Of a stretch of 64,000 nt of DNA, positions 9,207 to 17,739 are shown piece by piece (the stretch's first letter is position 1; each line of letters begins with the position of its first letter). Made by a program: the position numbers and the translations under genes. The notes under the pieces were generated by a model, which ran no database searches, had not been told where the DNA came from, and saw nothing but the letters and a program-made list of their open reading frames with translations. The stretch covers positions 124,001 through 188,000 of the forward strand of contig OX044367.1 of assembly GCA_943846785.1 (NCBI GenBank), read 5' to 3'. Source of the stretch: SCGC-AAA076-P13 sp905478035. GTDB lineage: Bacteria > Pseudomonadota > Gammaproteobacteria > Magnimaribacterales > D2472.

Positions 9207-10373
9207 CTACTTCATTCGCTGCCATCTAATGGGTACATTTTCTAATTGGTATCTATTAGATTCTTCTTTTAACTTTACATATTCAGTATTTGAACTGTAG
9301 ACAGTAACTATTAATGCATTTTCTTTATTTGCAGTTATACGAAGAACCCTGCCCATTCTTTGTATTCTTTGTCTTTTCGATGAAGAGGCGCTAAGGATCA
9401 TTGCTCCGTCTGCCTCTGGCATATCAAAGCCCTCATCCAAAGCAGTGCAGCTTACTAGCACATTAAGATTTCCATTTTTAAAGTTATTTAAATTTTCTTC
9501 TCGTTCTGTGTTATCCAAATCTGTATTGTATATTGCTGATTTGTAACCTTTGGTATTAATAATTTTATTAAACTCTTTAGCCTGTTTTTTATTTTCTGTG
9601 AAAACTATCCAACTCTCTCTTTTATGCTTTTGCAATAACTCCACTCCAAAAGGGATTCTATTCTTTGAATTCTTAACCATTCTTGCTCTGTTAAAGATAA
9701 GCATTTTTAATGGGTAATCATTCATATTATTTCCGCCAATAGTTGCTGCGCGCCTTTGAATACTTTTAGTAAATTTTTTGTATTTATCTTCTTCATCCTT
9801 TGTCATTGCTGCATAGGCGTAAAGAAGTTTGAAATTAACAATTACTTCGTCCTCTCTGGCATCTATATAGTCATAATCAAAAATAATGTCCCCTAGAATC
9901 TTTTTTATAATAATATAAAAATTATCATCGTAATCTCTTTCAGGAGTAGCCGATAACCCTAAGGTTGCATGCCAATTGTTTGTTAGCATTTCTCCTCTTT
10001 TTTCAGTACCGATTTTATGACACTCGTCTACGATCAAAAGAGTGTTCTCAGGAGTAACTCTATCTATGAGATTTTTTAAGGAGTCTATAGTTGTTATGCA
10101 TATTCTTGTAATACTTTCTATTTGCTCTCCACCACCATTAAGAGAGATTTCTTCAGAACTAAAACTCTGTGATAGGCCCTCATACCATTGGTCTAGTAAA
10201 GCTATTGATGGAACAACTATTAAAATTGAATTAGTTTTATTTTCTTCTAAATATTTAGTCAGGCAATGAATGGCAAATACAGTCTTACCCCCACCAGTTA
10301 CAACTTTGATGATGCCTCTTTTTTTCGCCCACCATAATGGAAATGCATTCTCTTGCCATTCCCTTAATTTCAA
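9207..10373 (-). CDS. Superfamily 2 DNA/RNA helicase, XPB/SSL2-like
   Basis: A 388-residue two-domain helicase core with nothing attached. Q/Walker A motif is VTGGGKTVFA near residue 25, Walker B is DECH near residue 125, motif III is LSATPERD, and motif VI is QRMGRVLR near residue 350. It resembles COG1061 (XPB/SSL2, 'type III restriction res subunit-like') helicases but has no nuclease, HNH or methylase domain or neighbour, so restriction is unlikely. It overlaps the end of trpC by four bases and is therefore probably expressed as the tail of the trp transcript. The biological role is unknown; repair or RNA remodelling are possibilities only. Confidence 0.85.
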   Translation of the reverse strand: MKLREWQENAFPLWWAKKRGIIKVVTGGGKTVFAIHCLTKYLEENKTNSILIVVPSIALLDQWYEGLSQSFSSEEISLNGGGEQIESITRICITTIDSLKNLIDRVTPENTLLIVDECHKIGTEKRGEMLTNNWHATLGLSATPERDYDDNFYIIIKKILGDIIFDYDYIDAREDEVIVNFKLLYAYAAMTKDEEDKYKKFTKSIQRRAATIGGNNMNDYPLKMLIFNRARMVKNSKNRIPFGVELLQKHKRESWIVFTENKKQAKEFNKIINTKGYKSAIYNTDLDNTEREENLNNFKNGNLNVLVSCTALDEGFDMPEADGAMILSASSSKRQRIQRMGRVLRITANKENALIVTVYSSNTEYVKLKEESNRYQLENVPIRWQRMK

Positions 10374-11119
10374 GCAAAGTCCCCTTTCATGAGACTTTCG
10401 CCTATTAAAAAAGCATGAATATCATGTTGTTTGAGAGTATCTATATCCTTTTGATTTCTAATTCCTGATTCAGCGACAAAAGTATTATTGCCTTCATAAA
10501 TCTTTTTAAGATTTATTGAATTACTAAGATCAACCTCAAATGTTTTAAGATTTCTATTGTTCACGCCAATCATTGCATCACCAAAGTGCTCAACTCTTCT
10601 GAGTTCATCTTCATCATGAACTTCAATTAAATAATCTAATTCTAATTTTTCTGCTACGGTCACAAATTCAGTTATCTCTTGATCAGATAAAATACTAGCA
10701 ATTAACAAAATACAATCAGCACCAATGAGCTTTGCCTCATATATTTGATATTCATCAATCATAAAATCTTTTCTAATAATTGGAAGTTTTGTAATTGCCT
10801 TAACATCTATCAAAAATTGATTATGTCCCTGAAAAAAATCTTCTTCAGTAAGAATGGATAGAGCTGAAGCTCCAAAAGCTTCATATTCTTTTGCCTTTTT
10901 AACAGGATTAAAGTCTTCAGCAATGATTCCTGCACTAGGAGAAGCTTTTTTAATTTCTGCAATGATTGCTTGATCTTTATTGGCTATCCCTTCTTTAAAA
11001 GCTCCCTTAGGTAGATCTAACTCACTCAATTTTTTCTTAATATCATTTAATGGGAATGCTTCTTTCTTTAGAATTAATTTTTCACGCGTATTATTTACTA
11101 TGTCATTGAGTATAGTCAT
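10370..11119 (-). CDS. trpC: Indole-3-glycerol phosphate synthase
   Basis: A TIM-barrel enzyme of 249 residues that closes the indole ring in tryptophan synthesis. Family motifs: AEIKKASPSAG, IIRKDFMID, IGVNNRNL, and the phosphate-binding ESGIRNQKD. It is a stand-alone TrpC, not fused to TrpF as in E. coli. The start overlaps trpD's stop by one base. trpF, trpB and trpA are not in the window. Confidence 0.97.
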   Translation of the reverse strand: MTILNDIVNNTREKLILKKEAFPLNDIKKKLSELDLPKGAFKEGIANKDQAIIAEIKKASPSAGIIAEDFNPVKKAKEYEAFGASALSILTEEDFFQGHNQFLIDVKAITKLPIIRKDFMIDEYQIYEAKLIGADCILLIASILSDQEITEFVTVAEKLELDYLIEVHDEDELRRVEHFGDAMIGVNNRNLKTFEVDLSNSINLKKIYEGNNTFVAESGIRNQKDIDTLKQHDIHAFLIGESLMKGDFA

Positions 11120-12129
11120 TAGAGATTTGAAACCCTCACATACCCTGCTAATTTATCTGCAGCTTTACCATTATTCATTAAAGTAAATGCCAATTCCACG
11201 CCATCTGCAATAGAGTTAACTATTCTAGCAACGTAGAGTCCTGCGCCAGCATTTAAAGCAATCATATCTTGGACTGCAGATTGTTCACCTGAAAATGCCT
11301 CTCTTACAAGTCGCAAGCTGTCCTCTGGAGATTGAGCACTTATTTCGCTTAGATTTGAATTGGATAATCCAAAATCTTTTGGTGATATCGAGTATTGTTC
11401 AATTTTATAATTTTTTAATTCAGATATTTGAGTTGCTCCAGTAATGCTTATTTCATCTAAGCCATCGTCTCCATGAACAACAAGGACATGCTCCATCTCT
11501 AGGTTTTTTGCTACTGTTGAAAATGTATTGAGCAAATTCTTATCATAGACACCAATGACTTGCCTTCTTGCTCCACAAGGATTTGTGTGAGGTCCTAATA
11601 AATTAAATATTGTTTTCTTACCAATGCGCTGTCTTGCTGGCATGACATATTTCATAGATTCATGATGAAGTGGGGCAAATAAGAAAATAAAACCAACCTG
11701 ATTAAATACTTCCAATAGTCTTTCTCTATTGTGGCCAATGTCTGCACCAGCAGCAGTTAAAAAATCAGCACTACCAGATTTACTAGAAATAGCTTTATTG
11801 CCATGTTTTGTTATTGAGGCGCCACCAGCAGCAGCAACAAATGAAGATGCTGTAGAGCAATTAAAGGTATGCAAACCAGTTCCACCTGTTCCACAGGTAT
11901 CTATATGAGTACCATCGCCTATTTCAAACTTTAATGATTTTTTTTGCATTACTGATGCAGCAGCAGTTATCTCTGGTTCCTTTATACCTTTTTCATTCAG
12001 AGCAAGAAGGAAAGTTTCAATATCTCTATCTTCAACCTCTCCAGTCATAATACTTTCGACAGCATGCTGCATTTCTTCAGACTGGAGATCTTTTTTATCT
12101 TTTAATTTTTTAAGAATATCTTTAATCAT
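11119..12129 (-). CDS. trpD: Anthranilate phosphoribosyltransferase
   Basis: Transfers phosphoribosyl from PRPP to anthranilate. At 336 residues it has the usual length. The N-terminal helical domain is followed by the PRPP loop CGTGGTGLHTFNCST, the KHGNKAISSKSGSAD motif and NLLGPHTNP. The product is not fused to TrpG. It overlaps trpG by four bases and trpC by one base. Confidence 0.97.
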   Translation of the reverse strand: MIKDILKKLKDKKDLQSEEMQHAVESIMTGEVEDRDIETFLLALNEKGIKEPEITAAASVMQKKSLKFEIGDGTHIDTCGTGGTGLHTFNCSTASSFVAAAGGASITKHGNKAISSKSGSADFLTAAGADIGHNRERLLEVFNQVGFIFLFAPLHHESMKYVMPARQRIGKKTIFNLLGPHTNPCGARRQVIGVYDKNLLNTFSTVAKNLEMEHVLVVHGDDGLDEISITGATQISELKNYKIEQYSISPKDFGLSNSNLSEISAQSPEDSLRLVREAFSGEQSAVQDMIALNAGAGLYVARIVNSIADGVELAFTLMNNGKAADKLAGYVRVSNL

Positions 12130-12689
12130 AGGGCTAAAAAGTTTTGAATAAGTTTCATTCCAAAATCTGTCTCTATAGATTCAGGATGGAATTGAACTCC
12201 ATAAATAGGTTTATCTTTATGCTCGATTGCCATAATTATTTCAGGATTATCTTTTAGCACTCCTGTGATCTTTAATTCATCTGGCAAAGAGTCTTTTTCA
12301 ATTATTAAACTATGATATCTCACTACAGAATAGGGGCTATCAATACCTTTAAAAATATTTTTATTGTTGTGCTCAACTTCAGATAGCTTTCCATGAAATA
12401 TTTCTGGAGCCTTAATAATATTGCCTCCAAATGCCGCACCAATTGCTTGATGTCCTAAACAAACTCCCAGCAAAGGTACTGATGAATTTTTAATTAGCTC
12501 AATAGAAATGCCTGCCTCATTTGGTGTGCAAGGACCTGGTGAGATAACTATTTTTTCTGGATTTAGATCATTTACTTGCTCTGATGTTATTTCATCATTT
12601 CTAACTACCAAAACTTCTTTTCCATTTTCACCAATGTAATGAACAAGGTTGTAAGTAAAGCTATCATAATTATCAATAACTAAAATCAT
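12126..12689 (-). CDS. trpG: Anthranilate synthase glutaminase subunit
   Basis: A class I glutamine amidotransferase of 187 residues that supplies ammonia to TrpE; in many bacteria the same subunit also serves PabB. The catalytic triad is visible: nucleophile in LLGVCLGHQ near residue 77, and the His-Glu pair in VQFHPESI near residue 168. It overlaps trpE by four bases and trpD by four bases. No pabB or pabA is in the window, so a shared role in folate synthesis is possible but unproven. Confidence 0.95.
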   Translation of the reverse strand: MILVIDNYDSFTYNLVHYIGENGKEVLVVRNDEITSEQVNDLNPEKIVISPGPCTPNEAGISIELIKNSSVPLLGVCLGHQAIGAAFGGNIIKAPEIFHGKLSEVEHNNKNIFKGIDSPYSVVRYHSLIIEKDSLPDELKITGVLKDNPEIIMAIEHKDKPIYGVQFHPESIETDFGMKLIQNFLAL

Positions 12690-14152
12690 GAGATCATCTC
12701 GATAGCATCTAAAAAAACTTTAGCTTTTTGTTCACATTCAAGCCATTCATTTTCTGGAATAGAATCAGCAACTATGCCAGCTCCAGCTCCTACATGAATA
12801 ATATTATCTTTAATAACAGCTGTTCTTATAGCTATAGCAGTATCAATATTGCCATTCCAAGATATATATCCAATGGCTCCTCCATATATCCCCCTTGAGC
12901 TTGGTTCAAGCTCATTAATAATCTGCATTGCTCTTATTTTTGGTGCTCCAGACAAAGTGCCAGCAGGAAGTGTAGCTTTTAATGCATCTATGGCATCCAG
13001 GTCATCAGCAAGAATGCCCTTAACATTAGATACGATATGCATGACATGTGAATATTTTTCAATAATCATTTTATCTGTTACTTGAACTGAGCCCATCTTA
13101 GAAACTTTACCAACATCATTCCTGCCAAGATCAATTAACATCAAATGTTCTGCAATTTCTTTAGGGTCGTTTAATAAATCTTTCTCATTAGCTAAGTCTT
13201 CTTTGGTGTCTTTGCCTCTTTTTCTAGTTCCTGCAATAGGCCTTAGAGTAACTTTGTTTTCCTCTAGTCGAATCAAAATTTCAGGAGATGCCCCAACAAT
13301 TTGGCACTCATCAAAATCCAAGAAGTACATATATGGAGATGGATTTAATAAACGTAATGCCTTATATAAATCAAAAGGATCTTTATTAAAATCTTTATAG
13401 AAGTCTTGAGCAAGAACAACCTGCATAACATCACCCTCTTCTATATATTTTTTTATGCTATTGACTGCATCAAGGTAATCTTCTTTTATAAAATTAGAAT
13501 CAAAAGTCATCTCTCTAGAAGGAGTTTTAAAAGTATCTTCAGTATTTTTTTTACTGCTGCTCAAAAGTTTAATGATTTCATCAATAACATTTATGGATTC
13601 TTCATAAGAATACTTAGATGGGTCTGCATTAAAAATTACCTTAGTTGATTGATCAATGTTGTCATAAATAATCAGCTTTTCAGCCTTAACAAGAAAAATT
13701 TCAGGCATATGCTCTTTAAATTTTGAATCTTTATTTTCAAGATCTGCTATTCTCTTCTCAGCATACTTTGCGCTCTCATATGCAAAGAAGCCGACATGCC
13801 CACCATAAAATCTAGGTAAATCTGCAATATCGGGTGTCTTTTGACGACTTATTAAGTTTTGAATATCATCGAGTGGATTCAATGATTCATATATAGAAAC
13901 TTCTGAATCAACCTTTAATTCAATCGTGCTTCCACATACCTTAATAGTATCTGTACAATCCATTCCAATAATTGAGTATTGCCCCCATTTATCGCCCCCC
14001 TCAACAGATTCAAGTAAAAATGTATTTGTCTTATCTGAAATTTGAGAATAAATAGTTAGCGGTGTTGCTGAATTTAAATGAATCTCCTTAGCAACTGGAA
14101 TAATGCTAAATCCTTGATCTGTATATTGTTGAAATTCTTCTTTATTTATCAT
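12686..14152 (-). CDS. trpE: Anthranilate synthase component I
   Basis: Converts chorismate to anthranilate together with TrpG. The 488-residue protein has the N-terminal regulatory domain (LLESVEGGDKWGQYSIIG, the Trp-binding 'LLES' element near residue 46) and the C-terminal chorismate-binding domain (PIAGTRKRGKD, HLMLIDLGRNDVG, ATLPAGTLSGAPKIRAM). The LLES element suggests feedback inhibition by tryptophan. No leader peptide or attenuator precedes it: the DUF192 gene overlaps its start by 11 bases. Confidence 0.96.
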   Translation of the reverse strand: MINKEEFQQYTDQGFSIIPVAKEIHLNSATPLTIYSQISDKTNTFLLESVEGGDKWGQYSIIGMDCTDTIKVCGSTIELKVDSEVSIYESLNPLDDIQNLISRQKTPDIADLPRFYGGHVGFFAYESAKYAEKRIADLENKDSKFKEHMPEIFLVKAEKLIIYDNIDQSTKVIFNADPSKYSYEESINVIDEIIKLLSSSKKNTEDTFKTPSREMTFDSNFIKEDYLDAVNSIKKYIEEGDVMQVVLAQDFYKDFNKDPFDLYKALRLLNPSPYMYFLDFDECQIVGASPEILIRLEENKVTLRPIAGTRKRGKDTKEDLANEKDLLNDPKEIAEHLMLIDLGRNDVGKVSKMGSVQVTDKMIIEKYSHVMHIVSNVKGILADDLDAIDALKATLPAGTLSGAPKIRAMQIINELEPSSRGIYGGAIGYISWNGNIDTAIAIRTAVIKDNIIHVGAGAGIVADSIPENEWLECEQKAKVFLDAIEMIS

Positions 14153-14591
14153 TTTGTAAAATCTTTTCTATAGCCAATATATCGCCTGAATTAATATTAC
14201 TTCTTTCAAAGAATCCTTGATTTACCTCTAAAGCATAAATAGCAGGTTCATCAGAACATATTGATACTCTTGATAAGGGCTTCATATCTGAAATATTAAT
14301 GATTTTACCTTTGGCATCTGCATATGCAACGCTTAATGGGATATAAGTATTCTTCATCCACATACACTGTATCTTTTCTGAATCCCATATAAATAACATT
14401 CCATGGTTTTGAGGGAGCGCATTTCGATACATAAGCCCTCTTCTTCTTTCTTTAGAACTATCAGCTATCTCTATTTTGTTTAAAAAACTATCTAAATTTA
14501 TAGGATCAGATCCATGCAAGCTGGATACGAAAAGTATGGATAAGACTAAGTTAAACGATCTTCGAACGTAGTGTGTTGATTGTCTGCTCAT
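14142..14591 (-). CDS. Secreted DUF192 family protein
   Basis: A 149-residue protein with an N-terminal signal-like segment (about residues 11-27, NLVLSILFVSSLHG) and a DUF192 domain: RRRGLMYRNALP, MLFIWD, CMWMKNTYIPLSVAYAD, ALEVNQGFFERSNINSGD. The function of DUF192 is not known; its small beta-barrel is often periplasmic. The ATG at 14591 lies inside rpe, giving a 41-base overlap; I checked the codons up to the hydrophobic segment and saw no ATG, GTG or TTG that would avoid it. It overlaps trpE by 11 bases. The long overlap is unusual even for this packed genome. Confidence 0.85.
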   Translation of the reverse strand: MSRQSTHYVRRSFNLVLSILFVSSLHGSDPINLDSFLNKIEIADSSKERRRGLMYRNALPQNHGMLFIWDSEKIQCMWMKNTYIPLSVAYADAKGKIINISDMKPLSRVSICSDEPAIYALEVNQGFFERSNINSGDILAIEKILQNDK

Positions 14592-15219
14592 AGTTATCCG
14601 TATTAAAGATTGCAGATCCTGCTACAAAAGTATCAGCTCCAGCTGCAGATGCTAGGCCAATAGTTTCATTATTGATTCCGCCATCAACTTCTAAGCGTAT
14701 ATCTTTTCCAGAGTCATTAATCATTTTTCTAACTGAGGTAATTTTTTCAAGAGAACTATGAATAAAAGACTGCCCTCCAAACCCAGGATTCACACTCATA
14801 ATTAAAACTAAATCTAAATCATCAATAACATTTTCAAGAATATTTAATGGGGTTGCTGGGTTAAACACTAATCCTGCTTTACAGCCCTTATCCTTTATTG
14901 CATGAATTGATCTATGAACATGTTTTGAAGCCTCTGGATGGAAGCTAATTAAATCCGCCCCTGCCTTAATAAAACTCTGAGCGAGTTCATCAACTGGATC
15001 AACCATAAGATGAACATCAATAAACTCTTTGACTCCATAGTCTCTTAAAGATTTGCATACCATAGGGCCGATTGTGAGATTGGGCACATAGTGGTTATCC
15101 ATTACATCGAAATGAATCCAGTCAGCACCAGCATTCAATACATTAACTACCTCATCTCCCAAGGTTGCAAAATTTGATGCTAATATTGATGGCGCAATAA
15201 TGTAGTTTGAATCTTTCAT
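14551..15219 (-). CDS. rpe: Ribulose-phosphate 3-epimerase
   Basis: Interconverts ribulose-5-phosphate and xylulose-5-phosphate in the pentose phosphate pathway. The 222-residue TIM barrel shows IAPSILASNFATLGDEV, the metal-binding DWIHFDVMDNHYVPN, HLMV, VNPGFGGQSF and LEVDGGINNETI. The C-terminal GADTFVAGSAIF phosphate loop is present. It lies three bases after murU and overlaps the DUF192 gene. Rpe before the trp genes is typical of Pseudomonas-like genomes; the usual gph between them is missing. Confidence 0.97.
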   Translation of the reverse strand: MKDSNYIIAPSILASNFATLGDEVVNVLNAGADWIHFDVMDNHYVPNLTIGPMVCKSLRDYGVKEFIDVHLMVDPVDELAQSFIKAGADLISFHPEASKHVHRSIHAIKDKGCKAGLVFNPATPLNILENVIDDLDLVLIMSVNPGFGGQSFIHSSLEKITSVRKMINDSGKDIRLEVDGGINNETIGLASAAGADTFVAGSAIFNTDNYEQTINTLRSKIV

Positions 15220-15222
15220 GTT

Positions 15223-15894
15223 CTAATTTTCGTCTTTATAAACCTTATTAGCAAGTTCTAAGCGATCAACTGTGCCAGTATCTATCCATTTATTATTTAT
15301 AATTTCAGCAGTGACGGATCGATTGTTGATAGATGAAATCATTACAGGATCCCATATATTAAAAAACTCCTCTCGATGTCTATAATTATTAAGAATTGAT
15401 GGATTTACTATAGAGATACCAGTCCAGGTAAAGTCATTAATTCCATTTCTTACAATTACAGTATCGCCATCCATAGAAAAATCACCATTGCTATTATGGT
15501 CAGGGTTACTGACGCCAACCAAGTGAGCAGATTTGATTTTTGTATTTAAATTTTTTATTTTTATGTCGTGACATATATCTGCATTTATTAGTAAAAAGGG
15601 ATCCTTTCCAATGAGATCAAGTGCTTTCACAATACCCCCTCCAGTTCCAAGAGGCTTATCTTCATCAGAAAAACTAATTTTAGTAGATGGAAATTTCTTA
15701 GTTACATGATCTTTGATCATGCTTCCTAGATATGAAGTATTAATAATAAAGTCTTCATAACCCTCATCTAATAAACTCTGGATGTTTCTTTCGATCAAGC
15801 TTTTGCCTCCAACCTCTAACAATGGTTTTGGTTTTGTTTTTGTTAAGGGCATCATCCTCTTTCCATATCCTGCAGCAAGAATCATGACTTTCAT
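15223..15894 (-). CDS. murU: N-acetylmuramate-1-phosphate uridylyltransferase (MurU)
   Basis: A nucleotidyltransferase of 223 residues. The N-terminal MILAAGYGKRMMPLTKTKPKPLLEVGGKSLIER is the signature of sugar-1-phosphate nucleotidyltransferases, followed by GTGGGIVKAL and the metal-binding INADI. In Pseudomonas, MurU turns MurNAc-1-phosphate into UDP-MurNAc, a cell-wall recycling bypass that avoids de novo MurA/MurB and so gives fosfomycin tolerance. The assignment to MurU, not GalU or RmlA, rests on size and on the four-base overlap with an AmgK-type kinase, its known partner. Confidence 0.87.
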   Translation of the reverse strand: MKVMILAAGYGKRMMPLTKTKPKPLLEVGGKSLIERNIQSLLDEGYEDFIINTSYLGSMIKDHVTKKFPSTKISFSDEDKPLGTGGGIVKALDLIGKDPFLLINADICHDIKIKNLNTKIKSAHLVGVSNPDHNSNGDFSMDGDTVIVRNGINDFTWTGISIVNPSILNNYRHREEFFNIWDPVMISSINNRSVTAEIINNKWIDTGTVDRLELANKVYKDEN

Positions 15895-16856
15895 ATTTGA
15901 TTTAGCCTTATTTGAAGCCTTTCTTGAACTTCTCCAGAAAGATAATCTTTTAGATCTTTAAAATTATTATCAGGAATGAGTTCTATAAAATTATTTAGGA
16001 TGGTTTTTAAATCCTTTAATCTAAATGATCTGTTGGTATCTAAATAAATTTTACTTAACGTTCCAAGGATTCGCATGTTTCTTTGTATAGCGCCCCACCT
16101 AACCCATTCAAAGATAATATTTGAACCTAAATCAAATTTATGAAGCTCGCTATAATAATCAAGAGAGTTCATAACTGTTTTATCTGGATATCTTACGTAA
16201 TGATCAATAAATATTCCTGCAAGATCAATTCCTACTGGCCCAGAACATAGATCTTGATGATCTACTATACAAATCTCTCCATCATCTAGAAGCATTAAAT
16301 TTCTTCTTTCAAAATCAAAGTGACAATTCATCCATGGTTGATTTAATAATTCTTCAATAGCTTGTTTTTTTATATTTTCTAAGTCAGCATGCTTCTCTAA
16401 TGATAGAAAATCATTAATAAAAATATTCTCAAACCTTGTCATTTGTTCTAATAAATTATCTTGATCTAATTTTGGAATTTGAGGAACGTTAGCTGTCTGG
16501 ATTTTTACCAAAACAGCTATAGATTTATCTAATAACGATATATTTTCAGTTGCAAGTGGATCAAGGTCTATCAGAGAAGAATCGCCTAAGTCTTCTTGAA
16601 TAGTAACTCCCAGCTTGGCATTTGAGTAAATAATATTAGGGCATCTAACGTTCTGCTCAATTAGAAACTTTGATACATGTTCAAACTTTAGGTGCGTGCC
16701 TAGACTTGGATTTAAATAACACAAAACAAAAGTTTTGCCTGACTTATTAGTAATTCTATAATATTCTCTACCGCTTGCCTCGAGCTTTAGCGGATTAACA
16801 TTATTGACTTGAAAGCCGCATTCTTGAGCTATTTGTATTACTTCAGAGTCTATCAA
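15891..16856 (-). CDS. amgK: N-acetylmuramate/N-acetylglucosamine kinase (AmgK)
   Basis: A 321-residue kinase of the aminoglycoside phosphotransferase fold. It has the N-lobe pattern LEASGREYYRIT, the IQEDLGDSSL segment, the catalytic CHFDFERRNLM near residue 178 (family HxDxxxxN) and the metal-binding IVDHQDLCSGPVGIDLA. AmgK phosphorylates the anomeric carbon of MurNAc and GlcNAc for MurU. In Pseudomonas amgK-murU lies directly beside lptD, and here lptD is only 2.3 kb away, separated by three unrelated genes. A stand-alone kinase of another substrate cannot be excluded by sequence alone. Confidence 0.85.
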   Translation of the reverse strand: MIDSEVIQIAQECGFQVNNVNPLKLEASGREYYRITNKSGKTFVLCYLNPSLGTHLKFEHVSKFLIEQNVRCPNIIYSNAKLGVTIQEDLGDSSLIDLDPLATENISLLDKSIAVLVKIQTANVPQIPKLDQDNLLEQMTRFENIFINDFLSLEKHADLENIKKQAIEELLNQPWMNCHFDFERRNLMLLDDGEICIVDHQDLCSGPVGIDLAGIFIDHYVRYPDKTVMNSLDYYSELHKFDLGSNIIFEWVRWGAIQRNMRILGTLSKIYLDTNRSFRLKDLKTILNNFIELIPDNNFKDLKDYLSGEVQERLQIRLNQI

Positions 16857-16857
16857 G

Positions 16858-17715
16858 TTAGCTGTTTTTTACCTCATCAGGCAGAGGGGTATCATCTGGT
16901 ACAAAGAAATCTGGCATCAGTTCGCCAAAAGGTACATTTGCATACTTTGTGAAATCTTTGACTCCAGCTGCATGAAGGACTAAATCATCTATACAAAAGT
17001 TTCCAGTAAATGATTTAGAATCTTTAGTTAAAATTTCATAGGCAGCATCAGCCATGATATGAACATTTCTTGATAGTCTCATAATCTCATCTCCACCAAG
17101 ATGATTTTGAACAGCTGCAGTTGCAATTGCAGTTCGAGGCCATAACGCATTAACAGCTATACCTTTTTCTGCAAATTCAGCTGCCATCCCCAGAACACAC
17201 ATACTCATGGTGTACTTTGCCATTGTGTATGCAACGGTTCCAGAAAACCATTTAGAGCTCATATCTAGTGGTGGAGACAAGTTCAGAATATGTGGATTAG
17301 AGGATTTTAATAAATGAGGGAGGCAGTATTTACTTACCATATAAGTCCCTCTTCCATTAATCTGATGCATCAAATCATATCTTTTCATTTCTGTATCTGT
17401 GACGTTAGTCAATTGAATTGCTGATGCATTATTAATGCAAATATCTATCCCACCAAAGTGCTCTACAGCCTTGTTGATGGCATCACGAACGTTATCCTCA
17501 TCTCTAATATCACACAAAACAGGTAGGGCATCACCACCAGCTTCTATAATTTCATCTGCTGCTGTATAAATAGTTCCGGGGAGTTTTGGATGGGGATCTG
17601 CAGTTTTAGCTGCAACAACTATTTTAGCTCCATCTTTGGCTGCTCTTTTTGCCATAGCCAAACCAATACCTCTGCTTCCGCCAGACATAAAAATAACTTT
17701 ATCTTTTAAACTCAT
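16858..17715 (-). CDS. HSDL2-like short-chain dehydrogenase
   Basis: A 285-residue NAD(P)-dependent SDR. The Rossmann motif is GGSRGIGLAMA (residues 12-22), the NNAS motif is intact, and the catalytic set is complete: Ser in HILNLSPPLD, Tyr-x3-Lys in YTMAK. The long insert AKTADPHPKLPGTIYTAADE after the cofactor site and the WPRTAIATAAVQ segment are typical of the hydroxysteroid dehydrogenase-like 2 (HSDL2) family, whose substrates are probably lipid-related but not well defined. It is two bases before amgK and 24 bases after the second SDR. A good ribosome-binding site (AAGGA) precedes the ATG. Confidence 0.88.
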   Translation of the reverse strand: MSLKDKVIFMSGGSRGIGLAMAKRAAKDGAKIVVAAKTADPHPKLPGTIYTAADEIIEAGGDALPVLCDIRDEDNVRDAINKAVEHFGGIDICINNASAIQLTNVTDTEMKRYDLMHQINGRGTYMVSKYCLPHLLKSSNPHILNLSPPLDMSSKWFSGTVAYTMAKYTMSMCVLGMAAEFAEKGIAVNALWPRTAIATAAVQNHLGGDEIMRLSRNVHIMADAAYEILTKDSKSFTGNFCIDDLVLHAAGVKDFTKYANVPFGELMPDFFVPDDTPLPDEVKNS

Positions 17716-17739
17716 AATTTTTCCTTCTTTTTTAAAATT

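Noticed and set aside
9207..10373. Helicase as part of a restriction or anti-phage system.
   Set aside because: No nuclease, methylase, HsdS or other defence gene adjoins it; all neighbours are trp and metabolic genes.
14142..14160. Possible trp leader peptide or attenuator before trpE.
   Set aside because: The trpE start lies inside the preceding DUF192 gene; there is no untranslated leader, Trp codon run or terminator.
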